Part shown: positions 35,513 through 44,511 of the stretch, piece by piece
Numbering within the stretch: position 1 is the stretch's first letter
Layout: each line of letters starts with the position of its first letter
Origin: Pseudohalioglobus lutimaris
Lineage (GTDB): Bacteria; Pseudomonadota; Gammaproteobacteria; Pseudomonadales; Halieaceae
DNA: 64,000 nt
Assembly (NCBI RefSeq): GCF_002866825.1
Contig: NZ_PKUS01000005.1
Location: forward strand, 124,001 to 188,000
Reading direction: 5' to 3'
The notes under the pieces: model-generated
What the model saw: only the letters and a program-made list of their open reading frames with translations
The model's database searches: none
Told to the model about the DNA's origin: nothing
Translations under genes and position numbers: made by a program

Positions 35513-36676
35513 TTAGCAGCCACTAACCTTCCCGCGCATTTCCGGCAGTTTTCCGACACTTTCCTCCTTCTGCCGCTTTATCACTGTCAGGGTGGGCGAT
35601 TGCGCGCGCCCACGATCGGTCACCTTCTCCGCGGCATCCAGCAGTTCGCCGAGTTCGGCTGCCGAGTAGTGGGTGGTGATATCACCACTGGCATGCCCCA
35701 GCAGCGCCTTGCGTGTTTCCAGTGGAACCGCCGCGCCTCGCAGCCTTCGGCCGAACGTATGGCGCAAATTGTGAACGCCTTTGAGTATGGTGCTGTCCGT
35801 CGGTAACCCGGCCTTCGTCCAGGCCCTGATCCACGCGCTGGTCCGTAACTTCCCGACCGGGTTGCCCCGATAGGTAAACACGAAGTCCTCGTGGATCCCC
35901 CGCCGTGAATCGACTACTGCCTTCGCGACCGTGTTGAGCACCACCACCCGCTCGGTACTGGTCTTGGTGATCGACTCGGGCAGGACAAAGGCGAAAGTGG
36001 ATAGATCATCCAGTTTTACCTCCCATGCCCAGCGCAGCTGGCAGACCTCTTGTTCCCGGCATCCCGTATTGACCGCAAACATCGCGGCATCCGCCAGGTG
36101 GCGGGGGAGCCTTGAAAAAAGCCTGTCCTGTTCTTCCCACGACAAGGGGTACGGTCTTTTCTGGCACCCCTTGAGCGATAGCCGACTGAGTTTGGGCGGT
36201 GCCTGTTTTAGCCACGGCAGCCCTTGCTCATTTCGCCATACCCGCGCCGCGCGATTGAGAACTGCACTGGCTGTACCAATCGCATTGTTAATGGATTTCG
36301 GGGCCTTCCCCAGACGGAGCCGCTCATCCACGAATGGCTTTAAAGTGCCGTCGTGGACCTGCTCCAGGGGCAGTGCGCCGATATACACGAACAACTGGTC
36401 CAGATGTATCGCTATCGTTTCTGCCGATGACGACTGTGCAATATCTTCGAGGTATCGCAGTGCCGCTGCCTCGAAGGTATAAACCGCTGCGGCTTGTTGC
36501 TTTGCCTCCTCTTGAATCTCCGCCAGTCGACGGATCAGTTTTTGCTCTGCCTCAGTGCGGCCAGATACTCCTGTGCTTTCGCGGAGCCAGCCGCCGGGGG
36601 CGTACTGCGAGCGTTTTTCGATATGCCAGATCCCGTTTTTGAGGCGGAGCCCCGGCATTTTGTTGCGCTTTGACAT
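35513..36676 (-). CDS. tyrosine-recombinase integrase of island 2
   Basis: A 387-residue integrase with catalytic residues in NTGCREQEVCQLRW (arginine), HNLRHTFGRRL, LLGHASGDI (second histidine) and THYSAAEL (tyrosine). It belongs to a different lineage from the island 1 integrase, although both elements use the same tRNA-Arg site and have near-identical Int_1 partners. The stop is 20 nt from the attachment repeat. The start overlaps the Xis-like gene by about 140 nt, as in island 1. Confidence 0.92.
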   Translation of the reverse strand: MSKRNKMPGLRLKNGIWHIEKRSQYAPGGWLRESTGVSGRTEAEQKLIRRLAEIQEEAKQQAAAVYTFEAAALRYLEDIAQSSSAETIAIHLDQLFVYIGALPLEQVHDGTLKPFVDERLRLGKAPKSINNAIGTASAVLNRAARVWRNEQGLPWLKQAPPKLSRLSLKGCQKRPYPLSWEEQDRLFSRLPRHLADAAMFAVNTGCREQEVCQLRWAWEVKLDDLSTFAFVLPESITKTSTERVVVLNTVAKAVVDSRRGIHEDFVFTYRGNPVGKLRTSAWIRAWTKAGLPTDSTILKGVHNLRHTFGRRLRGAAVPLETRKALLGHASGDITTHYSAAELGELLDAAEKVTDRGRAQSPTLTVIKRQKEESVGKLPEMRGKVSGC

Positions 36677-36894
36677 AAATCGTCCTCCAGAATTGAGCCT
36701 AAAGGACGACGCCCGTTGCGTTGGATATAGTCCTCCGCCCAGGCGTCGATTTCAAGTCTGTCGAAGAGAATGGTTTGTTGTCCCAGGGAAACCTCAGACA
36801 GGGCAGGGCGCACCACGCGATTAAAAGTATTCTTGTTGATCCCGAGGTAGGCCGGGGCATCGCGGAGTCGGATCAGGCGGGGTTGGATCTGCAT
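36535..36894 (-). CDS. Xis/AlpA-like DNA-binding protein of island 2
   Basis: A 119-residue protein with an excisionase-like front: LIRLRDAPAYLGINKNTFNRVV, then ILFDRLEIDAWAEDYIQRNG. The pattern equals that of the 9556 protein of island 1, but most residues differ. It starts 3 nt after the Int_1 stop and overlaps the integrase gene by about 140 nt; the overlapping tail looks unstructured. Confidence 0.7.
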   Translation of the reverse strand: MQIQPRLIRLRDAPAYLGINKNTFNRVVRPALSEVSLGQQTILFDRLEIDAWAEDYIQRNGRRPLGSILEDDLCQSATKCRGSASKTGSGISKNARSTPPAAGSAKAQEYLAALRQSKN

Positions 36895-36897
36895 GCC

Positions 36898-37764
36898 CTA
36901 TCTGCCTATGTACACAGCAGTTATCTGGGCTCTGACATGGCCTATTTCAGCACTGATGGTCAGGCGGGCCTGCTGGTCGACCTGACGCTGTGACCCGGTT
37001 AATTGCTCTTTGGCGGGCCCGCCCGCATGGGGGCAGGGCCAACCTGTGAGTTCCCGGTACCGCTGCTGGGCATAGGCATGGCGCAGGCCGTGCATTTTGG
37101 ATAAGCCGGCGTTGGCGGTGTGGCGTTCGTAGATCCTGAGCTGCTCGATGTATTGCCGGCCCCGGGGGATCAGCGAGCCGAAACCGGCCAGCCGCTTGGC
37201 CTGTTCCAGCAGGGCGCGTTGTTCCAGGGTGCGGATGGGGACGGTGCGTTCCCGTCCGCCCTTGGTCCAACTGGCCTTGAGGTGCAGGTGATCACCCCGG
37301 TCTGCCCAGCGGGGCTGGATCTTCAGGGCTTCCTCCCGTCGAAGCCCGAAGGCCTGTTGCAGGCGCAGGCTCATCCTCACATATTCATCTTTCACCAGGG
37401 CGAGTTGGTCCCTTTTCAGGTCCTTGGCCTTGCTGGTGCCGGATACGAACTGCCGGTCCGGTATGCCATAAAAGTCGTTGGAGCTGGCAACCACGGCCCG
37501 CTTGTTAACCTTCTCGGCCCACCAGCGTAAACAGCTCATCCGGTTCTTGATGGTGCCGGGTGAAAGGTTCTGTTTCAGCCACTCGTCCACCAGGGCCTGG
37601 ACATGCTTTTGTTTGAGGGAGGAGGCCTTCAATTGCCGGAAGCCCAGCTCGTGCAACTGGTTGGCGATTGCGCTCAACTGGCGCTCACGGCCTACGCGGG
37701 TTTCGAAGCTGCCTTCATGGCTGTGTTTGCACAAGAGTTTCAGTTGGTAGTTCAGGTCTCGCAT
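36898..37764 (-). CDS. Int_1-type tyrosine recombinase, island 2 copy
   Basis: 288 residues, same length and about 85% identical by eye to the copy at 9921-10787, with the same catalytic-type residues (FGLRREEALKIQP, SWTKGGRERTVPI, HGLRHAYAQQRY, EIGHVRAQ, AVYIGR). The strong conservation next to a swapped integrase and a diverged Xis suggests that this protein and the adjoining noncoding region work as a unit. Confidence 0.85.
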   Translation of the reverse strand: MRDLNYQLKLLCKHSHEGSFETRVGRERQLSAIANQLHELGFRQLKASSLKQKHVQALVDEWLKQNLSPGTIKNRMSCLRWWAEKVNKRAVVASSNDFYGIPDRQFVSGTSKAKDLKRDQLALVKDEYVRMSLRLQQAFGLRREEALKIQPRWADRGDHLHLKASWTKGGRERTVPIRTLEQRALLEQAKRLAGFGSLIPRGRQYIEQLRIYERHTANAGLSKMHGLRHAYAQQRYRELTGWPCPHAGGPAKEQLTGSQRQVDQQARLTISAEIGHVRAQITAVYIGR

Positions 37765-38590
37765 AGTGTTGTTTCCATCGGTGAGTGTTTCTGATCACCT
37801 GGCAACAATGCTGCGCAGGTCCGACGAGCGGTACGATCACGGGACACCAATCCCGGTTGACCTGAATGTGTCTGGCCATAGACAGCACGGTGTGTTTTCG
37901 CAAGAAAACTGGCCCGTGCAAACCAACGGTCATCCAGCCAAAGGCTGGTGGTGGATTTCTCCTTTTTAAGTTGAGCAGAGCGCACTGACCGCCAGTGCGT
38001 TTGCGTGGTTGAAGAAACTGTCTTTCAGGCCGGCATATATGCCCGGCCATCCACAGCGCTTATGGAACCGATCCCCGTACCAGGCGGGAGGGATTTGAAG
38101 GTGCGGTACCCAGACGAAGCGGCACTGCGATAGTTCGAAGAGGGACCCGGTCATCGCTGACCGTTGCGTCAAGAAGGGTCCTGAGTGACGCGTTCAGCAG
38201 ATTCCAAAACTACCTGAATCCACCTACCCCGTTCGCTTTCGCAAGGTGGGGTCTTCCTTGCCACTTTAAGCGCAGTGGCAGCGACAAAATTCAGTGTTGG
38301 GGCCGATTATAGGAACACAGAATACGCGTGTCACAGAGAACTTCACCTGAATCGGGAGTGGTTTCTGCCCGGCAGCTGAAAACTTGCTGCCATCAAACGC
38401 CCTGAAAGCTCTCTGCAATGCAATTTTGGCCATATTTGACTGTGCCTACACGACCCAATCCACCTTTGAGGGGGTGGTTCCACTGTAACCACCCCTGAAA
38501 AGACGTTAAGCCTCGGTGTTGCCAAGATTGCCGCAATGTGCGCGCTGCCCACGTCACTACTCGCTTCGCGCCTTAGTGACGTGGGGTTTT
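37765..38590 (+). ncRNA. candidate structured noncoding RNA/DNA region, island 2 copy
   Basis: Counterpart of 10788-11594. Conserved hairpins: GCACGG/CCGTGC (37885-37919) enclosing GTTTTC-GCAA-GAAAAC, CCAGCC-AAA-GGCTGG, GGCCGG/CCGGCC (38028-38048) at the place of CCGGTC/GACCGG in island 1, GCGTCA/TGACGC, and TGCCACT/AGTGGCA (38259-38280). A further stem GGGGTGGTT/AACCACCCC (38471-38495) and the end hairpin CCCACGTCACTA/TAGTGACGTGGG (38548-38585), followed by GTTTT, complete it. The following 225 nt to 38814 hold two more inverted repeats (CCGAGA-ATTC-TCTCGG at 38710) and no gene. Confidence 0.5.
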
Positions 38591-38814
38591 GATGCGGAAA
38601 ACGATATGCTCCGCTGTGAAAAGCCTATCAACGCCGGACGAAAACTGCACATTTGTACCCGCAAAAATCCACCATTGCCTTGGGGGAAGAGTGTTCTTCC
38701 AGACTCTTACCGAGAATTCTCTCGGGCGAGCGGCTAATGAGCTCGCGCCGGAACGCAGGCGGTACGGGGTGGTTTTTCGTGAATTTAGCGTTAAATCGAA
38801 CAGAAGGATGGTGA

Positions 38815-39216
38815 CTAACTACGTCTTGCAAAAGTCAGTGTTGCCGCAGCAGTGGGCTCTTGCAGCGAGATTTGCCAGGCGATGACATCGATATTCAGAA
38901 TCTGCCTCCCACTTCGAACAAGGTAAGCGCGTGTATGCACGGCTAGATCACCCTTGGTGGGACGTAGAAAATTGATGTTGGCTGATAGGAGTGGGCACAC
39001 TTCGTCGGCTGATACCTTTAAAGTTTGCAACGCACCGGTAAGCTCGAGAACGCCTACAACTACTCCTCCGTGCCACGCTTGCAACAATGGGTTACCAGTA
39101 AAATGCTCTGCCCAAGGAGTCAGGCATTCGACATCTGGTTCGCATCTGACAAGCTCGGTCCCGTAATTTTTCGCATAGGGCGTCTCGTCGAGAAACTGGA
39201 GTAGATGTTTGTCCAT
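38815..39216 (-). CDS. PaaI-like hotdog thioesterase
   Basis: A 133-residue single-hotdog protein. The WHGGVVVGVLELTGAL segment matches the helix motif of PaaI/YigI-type acyl-CoA thioesterases, with glutamate or threonine where many members have aspartate. Followed by SANINFLRPTKGDLAVHTRAYLVRSGR, the usual beta strands. Last gene of the efflux operon, 5 nt after the other thioesterase. The acyl substrate is unknown. Confidence 0.75.
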   Translation of the reverse strand: MDKHLLQFLDETPYAKNYGTELVRCEPDVECLTPWAEHFTGNPLLQAWHGGVVVGVLELTGALQTLKVSADEVCPLLSANINFLRPTKGDLAVHTRAYLVRSGRQILNIDVIAWQISLQEPTAAATLTFARRS

Positions 39217-39221
39217 CTTGA

Positions 39222-39689
39222 TTAATCACCTCGTCGATAGAGCAAGCTTCGATCCAGGGCAGGACCTGGGCTGCCAATTTTGAAAATACCTTGCGCGTTA
39301 CACAACATCTTTCTTCCGTCCAGGCTGCTGGCGAATGCACTGACATAGGCAAACCCGTTAATCTGCTGGTAGCACTCCGCCTGGATTCGAACATCAGTGC
39401 CTACGGGGGCGGAATGTATGTGGTCGATTCGCAGGTTGATGGTCGCAATGGCCTGTGGCACCGCGAGGCTTTGGAGGACTACGAAACCGCAGGCACTGTC
39501 CAGTGCGGCTGCCAGAGCGCCAGGGTGCAACGAACCATTTTCGTGCGCTGTTGCATGCTTTTCCTGGAAAGGCATTTCCAATACGACTCGGTTTTCCTCG
39601 GTAGAAACAAATTTCAGTGACATATCACTGTGAGCACCGATCCCGGCGCTGAACAACTCGTAAACTTTTTCCAGTTGGAGTGCATCCAT
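39222..39689 (-). CDS. PaaI-like hotdog thioesterase
   Basis: A 155-residue hotdog protein with the motif SLHPGALAAALDSACGFVVL (aspartate in the helix) and INLRIDHIHSAPVGTDVRIQAECYQ. It is 5 nt after the RND gene and 5 nt before a second, dissimilar thioesterase; such pairs may form a heteromer. Acyl-CoA hydrolysis beside an efflux pump and a P450 suggests handling of a toxic lipid-like or aromatic acid, an inference. Confidence 0.75.
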   Translation of the reverse strand: MDALQLEKVYELFSAGIGAHSDMSLKFVSTEENRVVLEMPFQEKHATAHENGSLHPGALAAALDSACGFVVLQSLAVPQAIATINLRIDHIHSAPVGTDVRIQAECYQQINGFAYVSAFASSLDGRKMLCNAQGIFKIGSPGPALDRSLLYRRGD

Positions 39690-39694
39690 CTTGT

Positions 39695-42600
39695 TCAGAT
39701 TTCCGATTTTAATAGACGGGCAAGCTGACTTTCGGCGTCGGCGAGTAATGTGTAAACCACTGGAACAACAAATAAGGTAAGCACGGTTGAGGAAATTAGT
39801 CCGCCTATTACGAGTATACCCATTGAAGTGCGTAACTCAGCGCCATCAGACGTGGCCAGCGCTATAGGGATCATACCGAATATGGTAGAGAACGCAGTCA
39901 TCAGTACTGGGCGTAAGCGTAAATGAGCCGCTTCGATCATAGCTTCCGCTGCGCTGTGGCCTTGCTCTATGGCCTGATTGGCATAGTCCACCAGAAGAAT
40001 GCCGTTTTTCATAACCAGACCCATCAGCGCGACCAGACCGATTTGTGTCAAGACTGAAAGCTCGGAGTTAGTCCATGCGAGCAAGCTGAATGCGCCCACA
40101 AAAGACAGCGGAGCGGTAAGCATGATCACTACTGGTTGAGTATAGCTGTTGAATTGACTAGCCAGAATCATGTATAGACTGAGCATCGACATTGTTAGTG
40201 CAAAAAATATTGCCTCGACAATATCATTGATTTGCTCTGAAGTGCCTAGATATGAACTCTCGTATCCTGTAGCCATATCGAGATCACTAATAATCTCATC
40301 CATTTTTTTCATCAGCTCGCCTGTCGCGATCCCAGCGGGAGCGTTTGCAGAAATACCGATCTTTCGAGCCCGATTGTAGTGATCGATTTGTGCCGGGCCA
40401 CTGGTTACGCTTACCTCTGCGACGTTACGGAAATCTATTAAGCTGTTGTCTGCCGCGCGTAATTGAATGAGGTCAAACTTTCCGATCTCGTCGCGGTACG
40501 TTTCTGCATATCTCAGGCGCACGTCATAGCGATTACCGAACTCTTCGTAACTTGTAACATCTACACCACCCATCGTGGCTCCAACAGTAGCGGCGATATC
40601 TCGAACCGAAATGCCCAAATCAGCGGCCCTGCGCCGGTTTATCGTAACCTGCAATTCAGGCTTGCCTGGCTCATAGCTGGACTTGATATCCCTGAAGAGG
40701 CCAGATTCTTCCATCTGGCTCGTGATAGTATCCGCGTATGTTCGAAGTTGTTCTAAATCATCGCCGCTTAAAGCCATCTCCATGTCGGCACCAAAGAATC
40801 CTCCTCCGGATATCCAGGGCACATCTGTCAAAGAGATGTGCTTGGCATCGGGTATGGCCAAAGCGAGCGCTGTGCGGACGTCATCCATCACTTCATACTG
40901 ATGACTGCTCCTTTGTTGTTTCGGCGACAGACCAAAATAGAATGATAGTTCGTTTGCCTTGGCCTGAGCGCCGGAGCCAATAACAGTGAACACCAATTCA
41001 ATATGTTCCAGGTCACTGACAGTTTTACTCACTTGAGTGGCAACACGCTTGGCCTGGGTAAGACCGGTTCCCAGAGGAAGCTCGACTTTGGCGAGAAACT
41101 CGCTTCTATCAGTTGCGGACGTAAATGAGAGGGGAACCTGACCCGCATTATAAACACCCATACCGACAGTGGCAGCGGCCAACAGCAGAACAAGCCAGCG
41201 AGCGCGAAGTGCGAAGCGAACGCCCTTAACGTAGGTTGTTTCCAGAAGTACATAGCCCTTATCCAGTAGCGCAAACATTCCTCTATGGCCGGAACTTTTT
41301 TTGAGCAGACGAGAGCTCAACATAGGCGTAAGGGTAACGGAAACAAACAGAGATAGTGCTACTGCCACAGCAATGGTGACACCGTATTGATAGAAAAACA
41401 CACCAACCAGACCTGTGGTAAAGGAAATCGGCAAGAACACCGCCATCACACAAAGGGTGGATGCGATGACGGCAGTGGCAACTTTTCGCGTGCCCGTTGA
41501 AGCAGCTTCATTGAGGTCGAGCCCAGCTTCAACTTCGCGGTGTATAGATTCCAGCACAACTATGGCATCGTCTACGAGCAGGCCGACACACAGTGATATG
41601 GCAATCAGCGATACCATATTGATAGAAAAATCGAGTAGGTAGAAAGCGAAAAAAGTAGCGATGATTGCCGTTGGAATAGCGGTTGCAACAATTAGCGTGG
41701 CGCGTACGCTGAGTAAAAAGCAAAGTGTGACAATGACAACCAGGAGGATGCCTAGCAAAATATCGTTTGACACGTCTCGCACTGCGGACCCGATAAATCG
41801 CGAACTGTCCCTTACCGTGACAATGTTGATTTCAGCTGGTGTTTCTGTCTGAAGTTTGGTCAGCGCTGCCTTAACTGCTTTGGCAATACTGGTGGTATTG
41901 GTTCCAGATTGTTTGCGAATTTCGAGGCTTACTCCTGTTCTACCATCTAGCTCCGCGTAGCTGCGTTCATCCTCCAGACCATCCTCAACTTCGGCAACAT
42001 CTATCAAGCGCACCATCGCCTTATCATCGCGAGAAATAATGATTTCACCCAACTCTTTTAAGCTGGTTACTTCGCCCATGGTTTTGATGGTCAGTTCCGT
42101 GGACCCGCTGTGGTAATCCAGGCGGCCGCCAGGGATGTCAGCATGCTCACGTTGGATAGCGCTGATTACATCGGCCGCAATTACGCCGTAACCCCGCATT
42201 TGTGGGGCTTTCAACCAGATGCGTACTTCCCGCTCGCGGCCCCCGACAAGAATCACGCTGCCAACGCCAGGTACTCTCTGCAAACGCTCTTTGACGACAT
42301 CTTTGGCGAAGGCTGTGAGTTCACCCACTGGCCAGGGGCCGGATACAATCACCGAGACAATGGGTTCAGAATCCGGATCAAGTATGGAGACGACAGGCTG
42401 ACTAACTGTGTCAGGCAGAAGCGGCAGAGTTTGACTGATTTTGTCCCGTATCTCCTGGGCCTTCAGGTTGGGATTTTCCTCCATATCGAATTCAAGGATT
42501 ATCTGTGAAAAACCGTCACCGCTAATCGAGCGCATTGTATCGACGCCAGATATAGCGATTAGCTCTTCTTCAAGCCTCTCGGTAACTTCTGTCTCTACCG

Positions 42601-42805
42601 TGCTGGGAGAGGCTCCTTCGAGTATTGTTTCAACCGTTACAATGGGCACTTCAACGCTCGGGAACAGATCGATGCTTATTCGACCCATGGAGACCACGCC
42701 CAGCATCATGAGCGCAGCGGTCATCATGATCGCCAGCACTGGCCGGCGAATGCAGAGGTCAGCTATCCACATAGGGATGTTCTGAAATAGTGACCCGTGA
42801 ACCAT
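39695..42805 (-). CDS. RND efflux transporter, inner-membrane pump
   Basis: A 1036-residue HAE1/AcrB-type pump with the usual twelve membrane helices and two large periplasmic loops. The proton-relay aspartates are seen in GLLVDDAIVVLES and the lysine in GLVMKNGILLVDYANQ. It would expel drugs or other amphiphiles using proton-motive force together with the adaptor at 42759. No outer-membrane channel gene is in the cluster, so a TolC-type protein from elsewhere is needed. Its ATG, with AAGG upstream, overlaps the adaptor end by 47 nt. Confidence 0.92.
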   Translation of the reverse strand: MVHGSLFQNIPMWIADLCIRRPVLAIMMTAALMMLGVVSMGRISIDLFPSVEVPIVTVETILEGASPSTVETEVTERLEEELIAISGVDTMRSISGDGFSQIILEFDMEENPNLKAQEIRDKISQTLPLLPDTVSQPVVSILDPDSEPIVSVIVSGPWPVGELTAFAKDVVKERLQRVPGVGSVILVGGREREVRIWLKAPQMRGYGVIAADVISAIQREHADIPGGRLDYHSGSTELTIKTMGEVTSLKELGEIIISRDDKAMVRLIDVAEVEDGLEDERSYAELDGRTGVSLEIRKQSGTNTTSIAKAVKAALTKLQTETPAEINIVTVRDSSRFIGSAVRDVSNDILLGILLVVIVTLCFLLSVRATLIVATAIPTAIIATFFAFYLLDFSINMVSLIAISLCVGLLVDDAIVVLESIHREVEAGLDLNEAASTGTRKVATAVIASTLCVMAVFLPISFTTGLVGVFFYQYGVTIAVAVALSLFVSVTLTPMLSSRLLKKSSGHRGMFALLDKGYVLLETTYVKGVRFALRARWLVLLLAAATVGMGVYNAGQVPLSFTSATDRSEFLAKVELPLGTGLTQAKRVATQVSKTVSDLEHIELVFTVIGSGAQAKANELSFYFGLSPKQQRSSHQYEVMDDVRTALALAIPDAKHISLTDVPWISGGGFFGADMEMALSGDDLEQLRTYADTITSQMEESGLFRDIKSSYEPGKPELQVTINRRRAADLGISVRDIAATVGATMGGVDVTSYEEFGNRYDVRLRYAETYRDEIGKFDLIQLRAADNSLIDFRNVAEVSVTSGPAQIDHYNRARKIGISANAPAGIATGELMKKMDEIISDLDMATGYESSYLGTSEQINDIVEAIFFALTMSMLSLYMILASQFNSYTQPVVIMLTAPLSFVGAFSLLAWTNSELSVLTQIGLVALMGLVMKNGILLVDYANQAIEQGHSAAEAMIEAAHLRLRPVLMTAFSTIFGMIPIALATSDGAELRTSMGILVIGGLISSTVLTLFVVPVVYTLLADAESQLARLLKSEI

Positions 42806-43880
42806 CAGAAACCTTGTGCATACTGGGGCCTACAACAAGGATCGCATTTGAGCTTACGCCCTGGAGTATCTCAAGCCGACCATCACTAAGCTCACGTACT
42901 TGCACTGTGCGTTGACTAACTACGCCATCTTCAACCACCAGGACAGAGCGGCTGCTTCCCAGTCCCATAGTAGCGTTGGGTGATAACATTAGCCCCTGTC
43001 TTGAAATGGGCATCAGCTCGACTTCAATGAAAAGCCCAGGTTTGATCGCATAATCCACATTTGGTATTCCCAGTCTTACATCGATAGTGCGAGTTTTGTG
43101 GTCTATTCGATCGTTGATCAGCGCCACTTCCGACTCATAGGTTTGATTCATACTCGGTATGTGAACCCTTCCGAGCGTACCCAACTGAATGGAAGTTAAA
43201 TAAACTTCGGGCACGAACACCAGTGCCACCATGACATCAATCTCCTGGATTTGGAGGACTGGGTGCTCAGAGCGCATGATTGATGGGACGTATGCGCCTT
43301 CATCCACATGTCTCTGGGTGATAACGCCACGGTAGGGTGCTCGGGTTATTGAGTCGTCCAGTTCCTTCTGCGCCTCGGCAAGATTAGCGCTTGCAATACC
43401 GAGCTTCGCAGCCGATACCTCAACTTGTGTGCGCCTGTCATCGAGTTGCTCGACAGAGAATGCTTGCTTCTCTCTGAGTGCGATGGCGTTTTCAAGATCG
43501 CGTACCGAGTCTTTGTACTCTGCCTCTGCCAGGCGCTTAGCCTCAGAAAGACGCAGGACATTAATCTCGAAATCTTTCTGGCGCATACGCAGCAAGGGCT
43601 GCCCTTCTTCAACACGGCTTCCAACGTTGACATAGATTTCTTCGATGAGGCCACCAACCATCGGCGAAATATTGGTGGAGCGGCGTGCGAGAATGGTGCC
43701 GGTAACAAAAATAGGCTCAGATAATGCCGCTATTTCCGGACTCGTAATCGATACTACAACGGGTGACGAGGGCTGTGGAGTAATCCCAGTACTGGTTGTG
43801 CCATTTTGGGGTTCGCCATCGCAGCCCATGAGTATCGCTGCGGCCAAAATGGGTCCCACGGTCTGCATGATGTAACGCAT
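42759..43880 (-). CDS. RND efflux periplasmic adaptor (membrane-fusion lipoprotein)
   Basis: A 373-residue adaptor from the ATG at 43880, with a lipoprotein signal ending in ILMGC, a split lipoyl domain (VGGLIEEIYVNVGSRVEEGQPLLRM and ITRAPYRGVITQRHVDEGAYV), a helical hairpin between them and beta-barrel parts after. It links the RND pump with an outer-membrane channel. An in-frame ATG at 43913 would put eleven residues ahead of the signal and is less likely. First gene of the operon, divergent from marR. Confidence 0.9.
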   Translation of the reverse strand: MRYIMQTVGPILAAAILMGCDGEPQNGTTSTGITPQPSSPVVVSITSPEIAALSEPIFVTGTILARRSTNISPMVGGLIEEIYVNVGSRVEEGQPLLRMRQKDFEINVLRLSEAKRLAEAEYKDSVRDLENAIALREKQAFSVEQLDDRRTQVEVSAAKLGIASANLAEAQKELDDSITRAPYRGVITQRHVDEGAYVPSIMRSEHPVLQIQEIDVMVALVFVPEVYLTSIQLGTLGRVHIPSMNQTYESEVALINDRIDHKTRTIDVRLGIPNVDYAIKPGLFIEVELMPISRQGLMLSPNATMGLGSSRSVLVVEDGVVSQRTVQVRELSDGRLEILQGVSSNAILVVGPSMHKVSDGSRVTISEHPYVDS

Positions 43881-43948
43881 ACTATCGCTACCAACTAGTT
43901 CGAGAGGCATCATGAATTGACAAACCGCGATACCTACAACTAAAATAT

Positions 43949-43960
43949 TAACTGTAGTTA
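43949..43960. promoter_or_regulatory. candidate MarR operator between adaptor and marR genes
   Basis: TAACTGTAGTTA is a perfect inverted repeat (TAACT-GT-AGTTA), followed by the further half-like copies TTAACTA and TAACTA up to 43979. It sits in the short divergent promoter region, where a MarR-type repressor would control both the efflux operon and itself. Confidence 0.6.
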
Positions 43961-43980
43961 TATTAACTAGGATAACTAAA

Positions 43981-44442
43981 TTGTCAACGCAAGATATAGC
44001 AAGCCAACAATCAAGGCGGCAAGACCAGCCTGTTAGTACGCTAATTCACGAAATTAGTTTGATGGTCGCCCGGCTCTTTAACAGGCAGGTAAAGGACTTG
44101 GGGTTAACTCGCACACAATGGCAGGTGCTCTACCTGCTCTACATGAACGGCGAGCAGACGCAAACTAGTATTGCCGATTCCCTGATGATGGCGAAACCAC
44201 CACTGGGCAAAGTTGTGGACCGACTAGAGTCAGCGGGATGGATAGCGCGACATCAGGATACTAGTGATCGCCGTGCGAAGATGGTTCGCCTTACGGATAA
44301 AATCGACCCCATGCTGAAGTCGCTTGAAGATCTGGTAGGCGATATTGGCAGAGCGGCAACGCGCGGCATGTCTGCTAAAGAGGCCAAGGAATTTTACCGT
44401 TTACTCAAATTGGTACATGCGAATTTGCTGTCGGAAAACTGA
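43981..44442 (+). CDS. MarR-family regulator
   Basis: A 153-residue winged-helix protein: QTSIADSLMMAKPPLGKVVD is the recognition part and DTSDRRAKMVRLTDK the wing, flanked by dimerisation helices. The start is TTG directly after the AT-rich operator region. It probably represses the divergent efflux operon and perhaps the P450 gene that follows 69 nt later, and is released by the pump's substrate. Confidence 0.85.
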   Translation: MSTQDIASQQSRRQDQPVSTLIHEISLMVARLFNRQVKDLGLTRTQWQVLYLLYMNGEQTQTSIADSLMMAKPPLGKVVDRLESAGWIARHQDTSDRRAKMVRLTDKIDPMLKSLEDLVGDIGRAATRGMSAKEAKEFYRLLKLVHANLLSEN

Positions 44443-44511
44443 GAGTATTGGAAGTTGGACAAGATGCCAGCCGATTTGGTGGGTGGTTGTCCCGAATAGG
44501 AGAAATATACC

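Noticed and set aside
37715-38050. A minus-strand reading frame over the start of the noncoding region that is similar in both islands
   Set aside because: The shared peptide follows from nucleotide conservation; several differences change residues, the frame is closed upstream in island 1 and starts differ, and the hairpins explain the conservation better. It is not excluded.
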